Shown piece after piece: positions 8,404 to 17,184 of a stretch of DNA of 64,000 nt. The stretch is taken from the NCBI GenBank assembly GCA_963704875.1, contig CAVPIA010000005.1, positions 372,001-436,000 of the forward strand, in the 5' to 3' direction. Position 1 is the first letter of the stretch. Each line of letters starts with the position of its first letter. The notes beneath the pieces were generated by a model, which was given only the letters and a program-made list of their open reading frames with translations, was not told where the DNA came from and did no database searches. Position numbers and translations under genes: made by a program. Origin of the DNA: CAMYOC01 sp963704875 (lineage in GTDB: Bacteria > Pseudomonadota > Gammaproteobacteria > Steroidobacterales > XN24).

Positions 8404-9519
8404 GTGACGTTGTTGAAAGTCCTGCACATCGAGACAGGTATGCATCTCTATGGTGGCGGTCGTCAGGTCGTTTGGCTGATGCACGGCCTGGCCGAGCGCG
8501 GCGTCGACAACCTGCTGGTGTGCCCGGCCGGAAGTGCTATCGCCCGCGAGGATTTTCCCGCCGGGGTGAGGGTGGATGAGGTGCCGATGCACGGCGATAT
8601 CGATCTGGCATTCATCGGCCGCGTCAGTCGCAGGATCCAGCGCTATGCACCGGATCTGGTACACCTGCACAGCCGTCGTGGCGCTGACTGGCTGGGCGCG
8701 ATCGCCGCGCGCCGCCGCGGTTGTCCGGTAGTGTTGTCGAGGCGGGTGACGAATCCTGAACATCGCTGGCTGGCGCCGATCAAGTATCGGCTCTACGACC
8801 GGGTGATCACCATTTCCCGTGCGATTGCGGCTGAATTGGAGCGCGCCGGGGTTCCGGCCGAAAAAATTCGGGTCGTCCACAGTGCGGCGCCGCCAGCCCG
8901 GTTTCCGGTCTGGGAGCGCAGCCGGTTCCTGCAGGAGTTTGGTCTGAGCGAAGGCGCCAGGGTGGTAGGCATGGCCGCGCAGTTCATTCGCCGTAAAGGG
9001 CATGCGGATCTGCTTGCTGCACTGCCTGAGGTTCTGCAGGAGCGGCCCGATGTTCATGTGTTGTTGTTCGGGCAGGGCCCGCTGGAGGACAGCATCGTCC
9101 AGGAAATCCATGACCGGGGCATGGCGCCCCGGGTCCAGGCGGTCGGTTTTCGCGCGGATCTGGATGCCTTCCTGAGCCACATCGAAATCCTCGTCCATCC
9201 GGCTTTGGACGAGGGTTTGGGCGTCATCCTGTTGCAGGCCTCTGCCGCCGGGGTGCCGGTCGTCAGCACTTCGGTCGGTGGTATCCCGGAGATCATCCGC
9301 GACGGCAAGAATGGCGTGCTGGTGCCGCCGGGAGACAGCCCGGCCCTGGCCGCGGCCCTGGCGTGGTTGCTGGATGACTCGGGATTGCACGATCAGATGA
9401 GCCGTACCGGTCCGGGCATCGTCGCGGATGAGTTTTCGCTGGAGGCGATGGTCGACGGTAATCTCAGCGTATATCGGGACCTCATCGGGAGCACCCATCA
9501 TGCCCACAGCAGTGGATGA
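8404..9519 (+). CDS. glycosyltransferase family 4 (GT-B fold)
   Basis: A 371-residue GT4-type enzyme. The N-terminal half carries the acceptor-side motif GMHLYGGGRQVVWLMHGL, and the C-terminal half carries the nucleotide-sugar motif HPALDEGLGVILLQASAAG with the ExxxxxxxE pattern typical of GT4 (family PF00534/PF13439). GT4 enzymes of this sort act in lipopolysaccharide or polysaccharide assembly at the inner face of the inner membrane, but the sugar is not predictable. The start is GTG at 8404. The end overlaps the pncC start by 20 bases, so the two are probably co-transcribed. Confidence 0.87.
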   Translation: MTLLKVLHIETGMHLYGGGRQVVWLMHGLAERGVDNLLVCPAGSAIAREDFPAGVRVDEVPMHGDIDLAFIGRVSRRIQRYAPDLVHLHSRRGADWLGAIAARRRGCPVVLSRRVTNPEHRWLAPIKYRLYDRVITISRAIAAELERAGVPAEKIRVVHSAAPPARFPVWERSRFLQEFGLSEGARVVGMAAQFIRRKGHADLLAALPEVLQERPDVHVLLFGQGPLEDSIVQEIHDRGMAPRVQAVGFRADLDAFLSHIEILVHPALDEGLGVILLQASAAGVPVVSTSVGGIPEIIRDGKNGVLVPPGDSPALAAALAWLLDDSGLHDQMSRTGPGIVADEFSLEAMVDGNLSVYRDLIGSTHHAHSSG

Positions 9520-10003
9520 CCGTAGCCTGCTCGCAATGGCAGCGAATCTGGCCTCGCATCTGCGCAGCTCGGGTCGTTCGGTAGCCAGCGCCGAATCCTG
9601 TACCGGCGGATGGATCGCCAAGGTACTGACCGACCTCCCCGGCAGCTCGGAATGGTTTGGCTACGGCATTGTCAGCTATAGCAATGCAGCAAAACAGGAG
9701 CTGCTGGGTGTGCCAGCCGCGACATTGATCGAACACGGCGCGGTCAGCGAGCCGGTGGTGATGGCGATGGCCGAAGGGCTCCTGCGGCGCAGCGACGCTG
9801 ATCTTGCGGTGGCCGTCAGCGGGGTCGCCGGGCCGGCGGGCGGCAGCGCCGACAAGCCGGTGGGTCTGGTCTGGTTCGCCTGGGCGGTCATGGGCGAGAA
9901 CGGCTTGATGGTCAAGGCCGGGAAGCGGCAGTTTGATGGAGATCGGGATGCAGTGCGCCGGCAAAGCGTGGCAACGGCATTACAGGGCCTGCTTGAGCTC
10001 TAG
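9500..10003 (+). CDS. pncC: nicotinamide-nucleotide amidase (CinA C-terminal domain)
   Basis: 167 residues with the PncC/CinA-C signature SVASAESCTGGWIAKVLTD and GVAGPAGGSADKPVGLVWF. The enzyme deamidates nicotinamide mononucleotide to nicotinate mononucleotide in pyridine-nucleotide recycling. Only the CinA C-terminal domain is present, as is usual in gammaproteobacteria. The ATG at 9500 lies inside the end of the glycosyltransferase gene; a more upstream in-frame start would extend far into that gene. Position just ahead of recA is widely conserved. Confidence 0.93.
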   Translation: MPTAVDDRSLLAMAANLASHLRSSGRSVASAESCTGGWIAKVLTDLPGSSEWFGYGIVSYSNAAKQELLGVPAATLIEHGAVSEPVVMAMAEGLLRRSDADLAVAVSGVAGPAGGSADKPVGLVWFAWAVMGENGLMVKAGKRQFDGDRDAVRRQSVATALQGLLEL

Positions 10004-10138
10004 GCACCGGAATCCGGGCCTGCGCATGATCACCGGCGCCAGAAGAGGGCCGACAAACGACCGGAAACCAGCCCGCTTTGGCCCGGGCCGCCGGTTCGGG
10101 ACCCACTTTGGGATGGCTTGCGTCCGCATCAACCGGAC

Positions 10139-10750
10139 ATGAATCCAGGTATGAGCCCAGGTGTGAGCCCAGACGCAGGCAGCAAGAGCCAGCGGCTGTT
10201 CTTTGCCCTGTGGCCGGATCCGGCGTCGCGGCAGCGGATCGCCGCGGTGCAGACCGCGGACCGGATCCGCGAGGGCCGGCCTATCGCAGCGGCCAATCTG
10301 CATCTGACGCTGGCCTTCCTCGGCAATATCCGCGCGGAGCAAATAGCATCGATACAGCAGGCGGCCGCCCAGGTCGTTTTCGAGCCGTTCTCGTTGACGC
10401 TTGATCGCCTGGGCTGGTGGCGGCGGGCCGGAATCCTGTGGCTGGGCCCATCGGCCTGGCCAGCGCAGCTCGACGCGCTGGTGCGGGATCTGTGGCTTGG
10501 GATGGAAGCCGTTGGATTACGGCCCCAGCGTCGACCCCGGCGTCGAACCGAGCGTCACCCATTCAAGCCGCATGTCACCCTGGCCCGCAAATGCAGCCAG
10601 GCGCGGCCAGCGACGACGGGGCGATTAGCTGAGCCGATAGGCTGGCCGATAACGGGATTTGTGCTGGTCGAATCGCGCCTCGATCCCGACGGTGCGAGCT
10701 ACCGGGTGCTGGCGCGTTGGGGTACCGGTACGTCCCTGTCGGACGGCTGA
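10139..10750 (+). CDS. thpR: RNA 2',3'-cyclic phosphodiesterase (LigT/ThpR family)
   Basis: 2H phosphoesterase with the two HxTx motifs: HLTLAFLGN near residue 50 and KPHVTLARK near residue 145. Enzymes of this family open 2',3'-cyclic phosphates on RNA and were first seen as in-vitro RNA ligases. The core starts at QRLFFALWP. The ATG at 10139 is taken as start (203 residues); a TTG at 10118 and an ATG at 10151 are alternatives. The 135 bases before it hold no gene. Location between pncC and recA is seen in other gammaproteobacteria. Confidence 0.88.
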   Translation: MNPGMSPGVSPDAGSKSQRLFFALWPDPASRQRIAAVQTADRIREGRPIAAANLHLTLAFLGNIRAEQIASIQQAAAQVVFEPFSLTLDRLGWWRRAGILWLGPSAWPAQLDALVRDLWLGMEAVGLRPQRRPRRRTERHPFKPHVTLARKCSQARPATTGRLAEPIGWPITGFVLVESRLDPDGASYRVLARWGTGTSLSDG

Positions 10751-10875
10751 TTCGGATCTCGCCTGGGCCTCGCCGCCTGACGGGCCGCCTGCCGCGTCGC
10801 CGATAACGCAAGGATTTGTCGAGCATGGGCCAGGCGTGGGCTGCTTATCGTCCCGGTCAGCGCAGAATTGATGCA

Positions 10876-10896
10876 TCAGCGGCATAAATCGCCGCT
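10876..10896. promoter_or_regulatory. 7-bp inverted repeat upstream of recA
   Basis: CAGCGGC and GCCGCTG face each other across a 7-base AT-rich spacer, about 90 bases before the recA start. The form would suit an operator or a small hairpin. It is not the E. coli-type LexA box (CTGT-N8-ACAG), and I found no such box in the 230-base gap. Assignment as a regulatory site is a guess based on position. Confidence 0.35.
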
Positions 10897-10982
10897 GCCG
10901 GCGATCCCGTTATGTGGAATAATTGCGTTCTGGTCGCCGCCGGTCGGCGAACCCCTTTTACTCCTCCAGCCGCGGGAAAAAT

Positions 10983-12170
10983 ATGGACGACAACAGAAAG
11001 AAAGCCCTTGCAGCAGCCCTTGGACAGATTGAAAAACAGTTTGGCAAGGGATCCGTGATGCGTCTTGGCGACTCGGTTGCCTCCCGGGATGTCTCGGTTG
11101 TGTCTACTGGCTCTCTGGGTCTGGACGTGGCCCTCGGGATAGGCGGATTGCCGCGCGGACGGGTCGTTGAGATCTATGGCCCGGAGTCTTCGGGCAAAAC
11201 CACGCTGACGCTGCAGGTGATCGCCGAAGCGCAGAAAGTGGGCGGCACCGCGGCGTTTGTCGATGCCGAGCACGCGCTGGATCCGGTTTACGCCGGCAAG
11301 CTGGGCGTCAATGTCGATGATCTGCTGGTCTCGCAGCCGGACACCGGCGAGCAGGCGCTGGAGATTACCGACATGCTGGTGCGCTCCGGTGCGGTCGACA
11401 TCATCGTGATCGACTCGGTGGCGGCGTTGACCCCCAAGGCTGAAATCGAGGGCGAAATGGGCGACTCGCATGTCGGCCTGCAGGCCCGTCTGATGTCGCA
11501 GGCTCTGCGCAAATTGACCGCCAATATCAAGCGCACCAACGTACTGGTGATCTTTATCAATCAGATCCGGATGAAGATCGGCGTGATGTTCGGTAGCCCG
11601 GAGACCACCACCGGCGGCAACGCGCTGAAGTTCTACGCCTCTGTGCGTCTGGATATCCGCCGTATTGGCGCGATCAAGAAGGGTGAGGAAGTCACCGGTA
11701 ACCAGACCCGGGTCAAAGTGGTCAAGAACAAGGTCGCTCCGCCGTTCCGCAAAGCGGAATTCGAAATCATGTACGGCACCGGTATCTCCCGTGAAGGAGA
11801 GATCATCGACATCGGCGTTGAACAGGGCCTGGTCGACAAGGCGGGCTCCTGGTACAGCTACAACGGCGATCGCATCGGTCAGGGCAAGGAAAACGCACGC
11901 CAGTACTTAATCGACAACCCCGAGATTGCGAACGAGATCGACCAGCTGATCGGGCCAAATTGTTGCCGCAGCCGGTCGTCGAATCCGAAGAGCCCGAGGC
12001 CGTTAAACAGGCCTGATGAGCGAAGAGCAGGCCCCGGAGGTCAGCCGCGCGGATATCCGGCGTGCGGCAATGAATCTGCTGGCGCGCCGGGAATATGCGC
12101 GGGCCGAGCTGGCCAGCCGGCTGAGCCGGCGTCAGCTGCCTGCGGATCTGGTGGGCGAGGTCCTCGATGA
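10983..12170 (+). CDS. recA: recombinase RecA, C-terminus frameshifted
   Basis: RecA coats single-stranded DNA, drives strand exchange and triggers LexA cleavage. Walker A GPESSGKTTLT, the L1/L2 DNA-binding loops (MKIGVMFGSPETTTGGNAL) and the MAW-equivalent signatures are intact from the ATG at 10983 for about 322 residues. After EIDQLI the frame is wrong: the sequence continues 70 atypical residues inside recX and stops at 12170. In the +1 frame the same DNA reads RAKLLPQPVVESEEPEAVKQ and ends at TGA 12014-12016, a normal acidic RecA tail overlapping the recX ATG. A missing base near 11950 explains this. The native gene is therefore probably 10983-12016. Confidence 0.95.
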   Translation: MDDNRKKALAAALGQIEKQFGKGSVMRLGDSVASRDVSVVSTGSLGLDVALGIGGLPRGRVVEIYGPESSGKTTLTLQVIAEAQKVGGTAAFVDAEHALDPVYAGKLGVNVDDLLVSQPDTGEQALEITDMLVRSGAVDIIVIDSVAALTPKAEIEGEMGDSHVGLQARLMSQALRKLTANIKRTNVLVIFINQIRMKIGVMFGSPETTTGGNALKFYASVRLDIRRIGAIKKGEEVTGNQTRVKVVKNKVAPPFRKAEFEIMYGTGISREGEIIDIGVEQGLVDKAGSWYSYNGDRIGQGKENARQYLIDNPEIANEIDQLIGPNCCRSRSSNPKSPRPLNRPDERRAGPGGQPRGYPACGNESAGAPGICAGRAGQPAEPASAACGSGGRGPR

Positions 12171-12483
12171 TCTGGTGGCAGAGAACCTGCTCTCCGACGC
12201 GCGGTTTGCCGAAAGCTTTGTCGGCGCCCGGGCCAGCCGCGGCAAGGGTCCGCTGCGCATCCGCCGCGAACTGGAAGAGCGGGGCGTCAGCGGTGAATTG
12301 ATCGACATCGCGCTTGAGGACAGTGGCGTGGACTGGCTGGACGTGGCCAAAGCCGTGCGCCACAAGCGTTTTGGCGCGGCCATACCGGTGGATTTCAAAG
12401 ACAAGGCCCGGCAGATGCGATTTCTGCAATACCGGGGCTTTGCTCCAGATCAGATCCAGGCTGCGACAGGCGGGGACGACTGA
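12016..12483 (+). CDS. recX: regulatory protein RecX
   Basis: 155 residues made of three-helix repeats typical of RecX, for example RRAAMNLLARREYARAELASRL and AENLLSDARFAESFVGARASRG. RecX binds RecA filaments and limits their extension. Its ATG overlaps the ancestral recA stop as TGATG, so translation is likely coupled to recA. Because of the apparent recA frameshift the present recA frame runs 155 bases into this gene. RecX itself is intact. Confidence 0.93.
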   Translation: MSEEQAPEVSRADIRRAAMNLLARREYARAELASRLSRRQLPADLVGEVLDDLVAENLLSDARFAESFVGARASRGKGPLRIRRELEERGVSGELIDIALEDSGVDWLDVAKAVRHKRFGAAIPVDFKDKARQMRFLQYRGFAPDQIQAATGGDD

Positions 12484-12571
12484 GCATCCGGGGTGGCCAG
12501 CAAGGCCTGAAGGCCGTAGTCTTTCCACTTTTGCCACGGTGTTTTGACCGATCAAGCCTTTGGGTCCAATC

Positions 12572-15199
12572 ATGAAAAGCGCGCAGATTCGCCAGCGGTT
12601 CCTCGATTTCTTTGCCCGTCACGAGCACCAGATCGTGCCTTCGAGCCCGCTGGTCCCGGGAAACGACCCGACCCTGCTATTTACCAACGCGGGTATGGTG
12701 CAGTTCAAGGACGTGTTTCTGGGGCTCGACAAGCGTGCCTACAATCGCGCCTGCTCGTCCCAGCGTTGCGTGCGTGCCGGTGGCAAACACAACGACCTGG
12801 AAAACGTTGGGTATACCGCGCGGCACCACACCTTCTTCGAAATGCTGGGCAACTTCAGTTTTGGCGACTATTTCAAACGCGACGCGATCCGCTTCGCCTG
12901 GCAATTCATGACCGAGGAGATGGGTCTGCCGGCTGAGCGGCTCTGGGTCACGGTGTTTGAAGAAGATGACGAGGCTGCCGAGATCTGGCTCAAGGAGATC
13001 GGTGTGCCGCCGGCGCAGCTGGCCCGTCTGGGTGCGGACAGCAATTTCTGGGCGATGGGGGATACCGGGCCATGCGGTCCGTGTACCGAGATTTTTTATG
13101 ACCATGGGGCGGACGTAGACGGTGGCCCGCCGGGAACGCCGGAAGAAGACGGCGACCGGTATGTCGAGGTCTGGAACCTGGTGTTCATGCAATACGATCG
13201 TGCTGCCGATGGCACCCTGTCACCGCTGCCCAGGCCCTCCGTGGATACCGGTATGGGTCTGGAACGCATGGCGGCGGTGATGCAGGGCGTCCACAGCAAT
13301 TACGATATCGACCTGTTCCAGGCCCTGATCCGTGCAGCAGCAGAGGCCACCGCAAGCGCTGATCTGGACAGCCCGTCACTAAAGGTCATCGCGGATCATA
13401 TCCGCGCATGCGCGTTCCTGATCGTTGACGGCGTCTTGCCGTCCAACGAAGGCCGGGGCTATGTGTTGCGCAGAATCATCCGCCGGGCGATCCGTCACGG
13501 CTACAAACTCGGCATGGAAAAGCCGTTCTTCCATACGCTGGTGTCGCCGCTAAACCAGCAAATGGGCGAGGCCTACCCGGAACTTGGCCGGAACCTGGCT
13601 GCGGTTGAGCGTGCGTTGCTGCAGGAAGAAGAGCGTTTCGCCGAAACGCTGGAGCAGGGCATGTCGATCCTCGAGGAAGCGATCGAAGGGATGTCCGGCA
13701 AAGAGATCCCGGGTGCCGCCGCGTTCAAACTGTATGACACTTACGGTTTCCCGCTGGATCTGACCGCCGATATCGCCCGCGAGCGAGGCCTGGGTGTGGA
13801 TCTGGCCGGTTTTGACGCGGCGATGGAGGCCCAGCGCGAGCGAGGCCGTGCCGGGAGTCAGTTTGCGCTCGGCGATCTCCAGGCCAGCCTGGCCAAGGTC
13901 ATCGGCGCCGGGGACGCGGCCGAGCGATCGGCGACAGAATTTGTTGGTTACGATGCCTTGAGCGCGCGCAGCACGGTGACGCTGCTGGTCAAGGGAGGCA
14001 CCGCGGTTGAGACAGCGGCCAGTGGTGATGAGCTTGTGATATTTCTCGATCGGACGCCGTTTTATGCCGAAAGCGGTGGCCAGGTCGGCGATGCCGGGAC
14101 GATGTCCGCTGACGGCGTGGAAATCCGCGTCTACGATACGCAAAAAGCAGGCAAGGGACACGCCCACATCGGCAAGATACTGAAGGGGCAGATCCGGGTC
14201 GGCGACACCCTGGAAGCCCGGGTCGACGCCGCGCGACGCAATGAGATCATTCTCAATCATTCGGCGACTCACCTGTTACACGCGGCGCTACGTGAGGTGC
14301 TGGGTGAGCATGTGACCCAGAAGGGTTCGCTGGTGGCACCGGATCGCCTGCGCTTCGATTTCTCTCATTCCGAGCCGGTCACCACCGACCAGCTGGAACA
14401 GATCGAGGCCCTGGTCAACGAGCAGGTGCGCGCCAACGCCGAAGCGCAAACCGCGGTTATGGACTTCGACGATGCGGTGGCTGCAGGCGCGATGGCATTG
14501 TTCGGTGAGAAATACGATGACCGGGTGCGGGTGCTGAAGATCGGTGATTTTTCCACCGAGCTTTGTGGCGGAACCCATGTCAGCCGGGCGGGCGATATCG
14601 GCTTGCTCAAGATCACCTCCGAGGCGGGAATCGCGTCCGGCGTTCGCCGTATCGAAGCGGTGACCGGCAAGCATGCGCTGGAATGGGTGCGATCCGGAGA
14701 AGAGGCCCTGCGCCGCATTGCCGGTCTGATCCGGGGCGGGCGCGAGGACGTGGAGGACAAGGTCCGCCAGGTGTTGCAACGTAGCCGTCAGCTTGAAAAA
14801 GAGTTGCAAAAGCTCAAGGGCCAGCTGGCCAGCGGGCAGGGCCAGGATCTGGCCGGGCAGGCGATAGAAATCGGCGATATCAAGGTGCTGGCAGCACGGG
14901 TCGACGGCGCGGATGCCAGGGCGTTGCGTGACGCGGTCGATCGACTCAAGCAGAAGCTTGGCAAATCAGTCGTCGTCCTCGGCTCAATTGATGAGGGCAA
15001 GGTACAGCTGGTCGCTGGCGTGACCAGGGATGCGGTTTCCCTGATCAAGGCCGGTGATCTGGTCAACGTGGCCGCGAAGCATGTGGGCGGCAAGGGTGGC
15101 GGCCGGCCTGATATGGCTCAGGCGGGCGGCAATGAGCCCGCAGGCATGGACGCCGCGCTGGCCGAGGTGAGCAAATACGTTGCCGAACGGGTCGGATAG
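12572..15199 (+). CDS. alaS: alanyl-tRNA synthetase
   Basis: Class II synthetase charging tRNA-Ala, 875 residues, the usual length. It starts MKSAQIRQRFLDFFARHEH, with the catalytic domain containing RHHTFFEMLGNFSFGDYFK and the tRNA-binding domain after it. The editing domain is present with the zinc-binding HSATHLLHAAL and the later CGGTH motif. A C-terminal DHHA1-like domain (C-Ala) ends with HVGGKGGGRPDMAQAGG. The ATG at 12572 is preferred to a TTG 12 bases upstream. The 88-base gap after recX may hold its promoter. The order recA-recX-alaS-lysC-csrA is a classic gammaproteobacterial arrangement. Confidence 0.97.
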   Translation: MKSAQIRQRFLDFFARHEHQIVPSSPLVPGNDPTLLFTNAGMVQFKDVFLGLDKRAYNRACSSQRCVRAGGKHNDLENVGYTARHHTFFEMLGNFSFGDYFKRDAIRFAWQFMTEEMGLPAERLWVTVFEEDDEAAEIWLKEIGVPPAQLARLGADSNFWAMGDTGPCGPCTEIFYDHGADVDGGPPGTPEEDGDRYVEVWNLVFMQYDRAADGTLSPLPRPSVDTGMGLERMAAVMQGVHSNYDIDLFQALIRAAAEATASADLDSPSLKVIADHIRACAFLIVDGVLPSNEGRGYVLRRIIRRAIRHGYKLGMEKPFFHTLVSPLNQQMGEAYPELGRNLAAVERALLQEEERFAETLEQGMSILEEAIEGMSGKEIPGAAAFKLYDTYGFPLDLTADIARERGLGVDLAGFDAAMEAQRERGRAGSQFALGDLQASLAKVIGAGDAAERSATEFVGYDALSARSTVTLLVKGGTAVETAASGDELVIFLDRTPFYAESGGQVGDAGTMSADGVEIRVYDTQKAGKGHAHIGKILKGQIRVGDTLEARVDAARRNEIILNHSATHLLHAALREVLGEHVTQKGSLVAPDRLRFDFSHSEPVTTDQLEQIEALVNEQVRANAEAQTAVMDFDDAVAAGAMALFGEKYDDRVRVLKIGDFSTELCGGTHVSRAGDIGLLKITSEAGIASGVRRIEAVTGKHALEWVRSGEEALRRIAGLIRGGREDVEDKVRQVLQRSRQLEKELQKLKGQLASGQGQDLAGQAIEIGDIKVLAARVDGADARALRDAVDRLKQKLGKSVVVLGSIDEGKVQLVAGVTRDAVSLIKAGDLVNVAAKHVGGKGGGRPDMAQAGGNEPAGMDAALAEVSKYVAERVG

Positions 15200-15220
15200 G
15201 CTCGCCTGGAGACCCGCCAT

Positions 15221-16456
15221 ATGGGTCTGGTGATACAAAAATTCGGCGGCACGTCTGTAGCCTCGGCGCAGCACATTCGCGCGGCCGCCGCGGTTGTTGC
15301 TGCGGCACAGGCGCGGGGACATAAACCGGTCGTGGTGGTGTCGGCGATGGGTGCGGAAACGGATCGGCTGGCCGGACTGGCAGCACAGGTCGCCGCTGCG
15401 CCGTCGCGACGCGAGCTCGATATGTTGTTGTCCTCGGGCGAACAAGCCAGTGTCGCGCTGATGGCGATGGCCTTGCGCGAAGCCGGGTGCGAAGCGCGGT
15501 CATTTTTGGGCAGTCAGGTGCGTATCCTGACCGACAGCGTATTCAGCAAGGCACACATCCGCGAGGTTGAGACCTCCCGTCTGCAGTCCTATATCGACAG
15601 CGGCGGTGTTCCGGTGGTGGCCGGATTCCAGGGCGTTGACGCCGAGGGCGAAATCACCACATTCGGGCGCGGCGGCTCCGACACGACAGCAGTCGCGCTG
15701 GCTGCTGCGCTGAACGCCGATGAATGCCAGATCCTGACCGATGTCGACGGTATCTACACCACCGACCCAAGGGTTGTGCCGGAGGCCCGCCGCTTGTCGC
15801 GGATTACCTTCGAGGAGATTATCGAACTCGCGAGTCAGGGCTCGCGTGTGTTGCAGATCCGCGCGGTGAAATTTGCCGGCAAGTACAACGTGCCCTTGCG
15901 GGTGCTGCATATGAGCGGCGTCGGCGAAGGCACCCTGATAAGTTTCGAGGAGCCTGGCGTGGAAGCACCAGTAGTATCGGGTATCGCATTTACCCGCGAT
16001 GAGGCGGAGATCACTATTGTCGGGGTACGCAATCAGCCGGGCGCGGCGGCTGCAATCCTCAAGCCGGTGTCTGATGCCCGCATCCAGGTGGATATGATCG
16101 TGATGAATGCGCCTCGGGGCGGCTGCGTGGATTTCAGCTTTAGCGTCGATCGGGCCGACTACCCCCAGGCCATGGAGCTGGCACGACAGGCGGCCGCCAG
16201 CCTTGGGGCCGAGGACGTGCTGGGCAATGACGCCGTGGCCAAGCTCTCGGTCGTCGGCGTCGGCATGCGCGCCCACGCCGGGATCGCCAGCCATGTTTTC
16301 GAGACCCTGGCCGCTGAATCGATAAATGTGCGCATGGTCTCGACTTCAGAGATCAAGATTTCCGTGCTCGTGGCCGATAAGGACATTGATGCCGCGGTTC
16401 GCAGTCTCCACCGGGCCTTCGAGCTGGACCAGCCATCCGGCCGGTGGAGCGACTGA
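15221..16456 (+). CDS. lysC: aspartokinase
   Basis: 411 residues, a monofunctional class-II-like aspartokinase that phosphorylates aspartate at the head of the Lys/Thr/Met pathway. The kinase domain begins VIQKFGGTSVAS and includes the substrate loop TTFGRGGSDTTAVALAAAL. Two ACT domains follow (around residues 265-335 and 345-410; for example VVGVGMRAHAGIASHVFETL), which usually give feedback inhibition by lysine and/or threonine. A GGAG stands ahead of the ATG at 15221. It lies 21 bases after alaS. Confidence 0.95.
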   Translation: MGLVIQKFGGTSVASAQHIRAAAAVVAAAQARGHKPVVVVSAMGAETDRLAGLAAQVAAAPSRRELDMLLSSGEQASVALMAMALREAGCEARSFLGSQVRILTDSVFSKAHIREVETSRLQSYIDSGGVPVVAGFQGVDAEGEITTFGRGGSDTTAVALAAALNADECQILTDVDGIYTTDPRVVPEARRLSRITFEEIIELASQGSRVLQIRAVKFAGKYNVPLRVLHMSGVGEGTLISFEEPGVEAPVVSGIAFTRDEAEITIVGVRNQPGAAAAILKPVSDARIQVDMIVMNAPRGGCVDFSFSVDRADYPQAMELARQAAASLGAEDVLGNDAVAKLSVVGVGMRAHAGIASHVFETLAAESINVRMVSTSEIKISVLVADKDIDAAVRSLHRAFELDQPSGRWSD

Positions 16457-16565
16457 GCGAAAGTGGACAAAACGGCCCATTGACGGGCCAGGGAGTGGGT
16501 CTTTGGGTGTGTTTATCCCAAACATGGCTTACACTAAATCGCAAGGATTCAGGGATTTACGAACC

Positions 16566-16769
16566 ATGCTCATATTAACCAGGCGCGTTGGCGAGGCGGT
16601 TGTCATCGGTGATGAGGTGACCGTGACCGTGCTTGGCGTCAAGGGCAATCAGGTCCGCATCGGTATCAGCGCGCCGAAAGACGTCTCCGTCCATCGTCAG
16701 GAGATATACGAGCGCATCCAAAAAGAGCATGACGGCGATGCTTCCGAGCCTGAGTCGGGGGAATCCTGA
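16566..16769 (+). CDS. csrA: carbon storage regulator CsrA/RsmA
   Basis: 67 residues starting MLILTRRVGEAVVIGDEV, a near-consensus CsrA. The homodimer binds GGA motifs in mRNA leaders and controls translation of carbon, motility and biofilm genes. Residues needed for RNA binding (Leu4, Arg6, Arg44-equivalent in SVHREEI, here SVHRQEI) are present. The C-terminal tail DGDASEPESGES is acidic. Position between lysC and tRNA-Ser/tRNA-Arg is highly conserved in gammaproteobacteria, which supports the call strongly. Confidence 0.97.
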   Translation: MLILTRRVGEAVVIGDEVTVTVLGVKGNQVRIGISAPKDVSVHRQEIYERIQKEHDGDASEPESGES

Positions 16770-16914
16770 GCAGCCGGCGGGGCGCTTTACCTGCCTGAAT
16801 TCCATCGGTATCATTCGCCCCCTTCTGGCGGACTGCTCACTTTTTTCCCGATGGCAACGACCTTCTGCAGAAGGGTGCGTGTCGGAGGGAGACAACAGCC
16901 AGAAGCGGCGCCGC

Positions 16915-17010
16915 GGCGGCCCGCAGGGCGAGGAGCCGGAGGCGACGAGTAATCCCGACCTCGCCACGACGAGCGGAAGAGAACAGAACGGAGAGGTGGC
17001 TGAGTGGTCG
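16915..17010 (+). repeat. 96-base direct repeat, copy A (ends in tRNA-Ser 5' part)
   Basis: This block matches 17185-17280 with only two mismatches (at 16970 and 16973), exactly 270 bases apart. It begins in GC-rich mini-hairpins (GCCC-GCA-GGGC, GCC-GGA-GGC) and ends with the first 21 bases of tRNA-Ser. Here those 21 bases lead into an unrelated insert, unlike copy B, which continues into a complete tRNA. Confidence 0.9.
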
Positions 17011-17139
17011 ACACGAGCGCCGCAGGCGCGACTGGACGGGGCCGCGAAGCGGCGCCGGTCCGAAGGACGGAGGGAGAATCCCGACGCAAAGCGCTCCCCT
17101 GCTAAGGGAGTAAGGGTTAAAAGCCCTTCGAGGGTTCGA
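16990..17139 (+). pseudogene. broken tRNA-Ser(GCT) copy with 77-base insert
   Basis: Bases 16990-17010 equal the first 21 bases of the intact tRNA-Ser at 17260. Bases 17088-17139 equal its next 52 bases, covering the end of the D arm, the GCT anticodon arm, the variable arm and the start of the T arm. Between them, in the D loop, sits a 77-base GC-rich insert. After 17139 the T-arm closing strand and acceptor 3' strand are missing and replaced by other sequence. It cannot fold into a normal tRNA, so it is a relic or recombination by-product, not an intron-containing gene. Confidence 0.8.
17011..17087. repeat. run of GNA-loop mini-hairpins inside the tRNA-Ser relic
   Basis: Successive short palindromes fill the insert: GCGCC-GCA-GGCGC, GCCGC-GAA-GCGGC and GTCC-GAA-GGAC. 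All have three-base GNA loops on four- or five-base stems. The core GCGAAGC is known from physical studies as an unusually stable DNA mini-hairpin. The function of the run is unknown. Confidence 0.7.
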
Positions 17140-17184
17140 GCCGAGGCCGGCTTGCCGGCCGAGACAACGCCGACGCGAAGCGAC

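Noticed and set aside
8236..9621. 461-codon open frame on the minus strand
   Set aside because: It lies entirely opposite the glycosyltransferase and pncC start; it has low-complexity His/Arg/Gln content and no domain. It is a shadow of high-GC coding DNA.
17011..17087. Group I or other intron in a tRNA
   Set aside because: The insert is in the D loop, is only 77 bases with no core intron elements, and the copy lacks its 3' end, so splicing would not give a tRNA.
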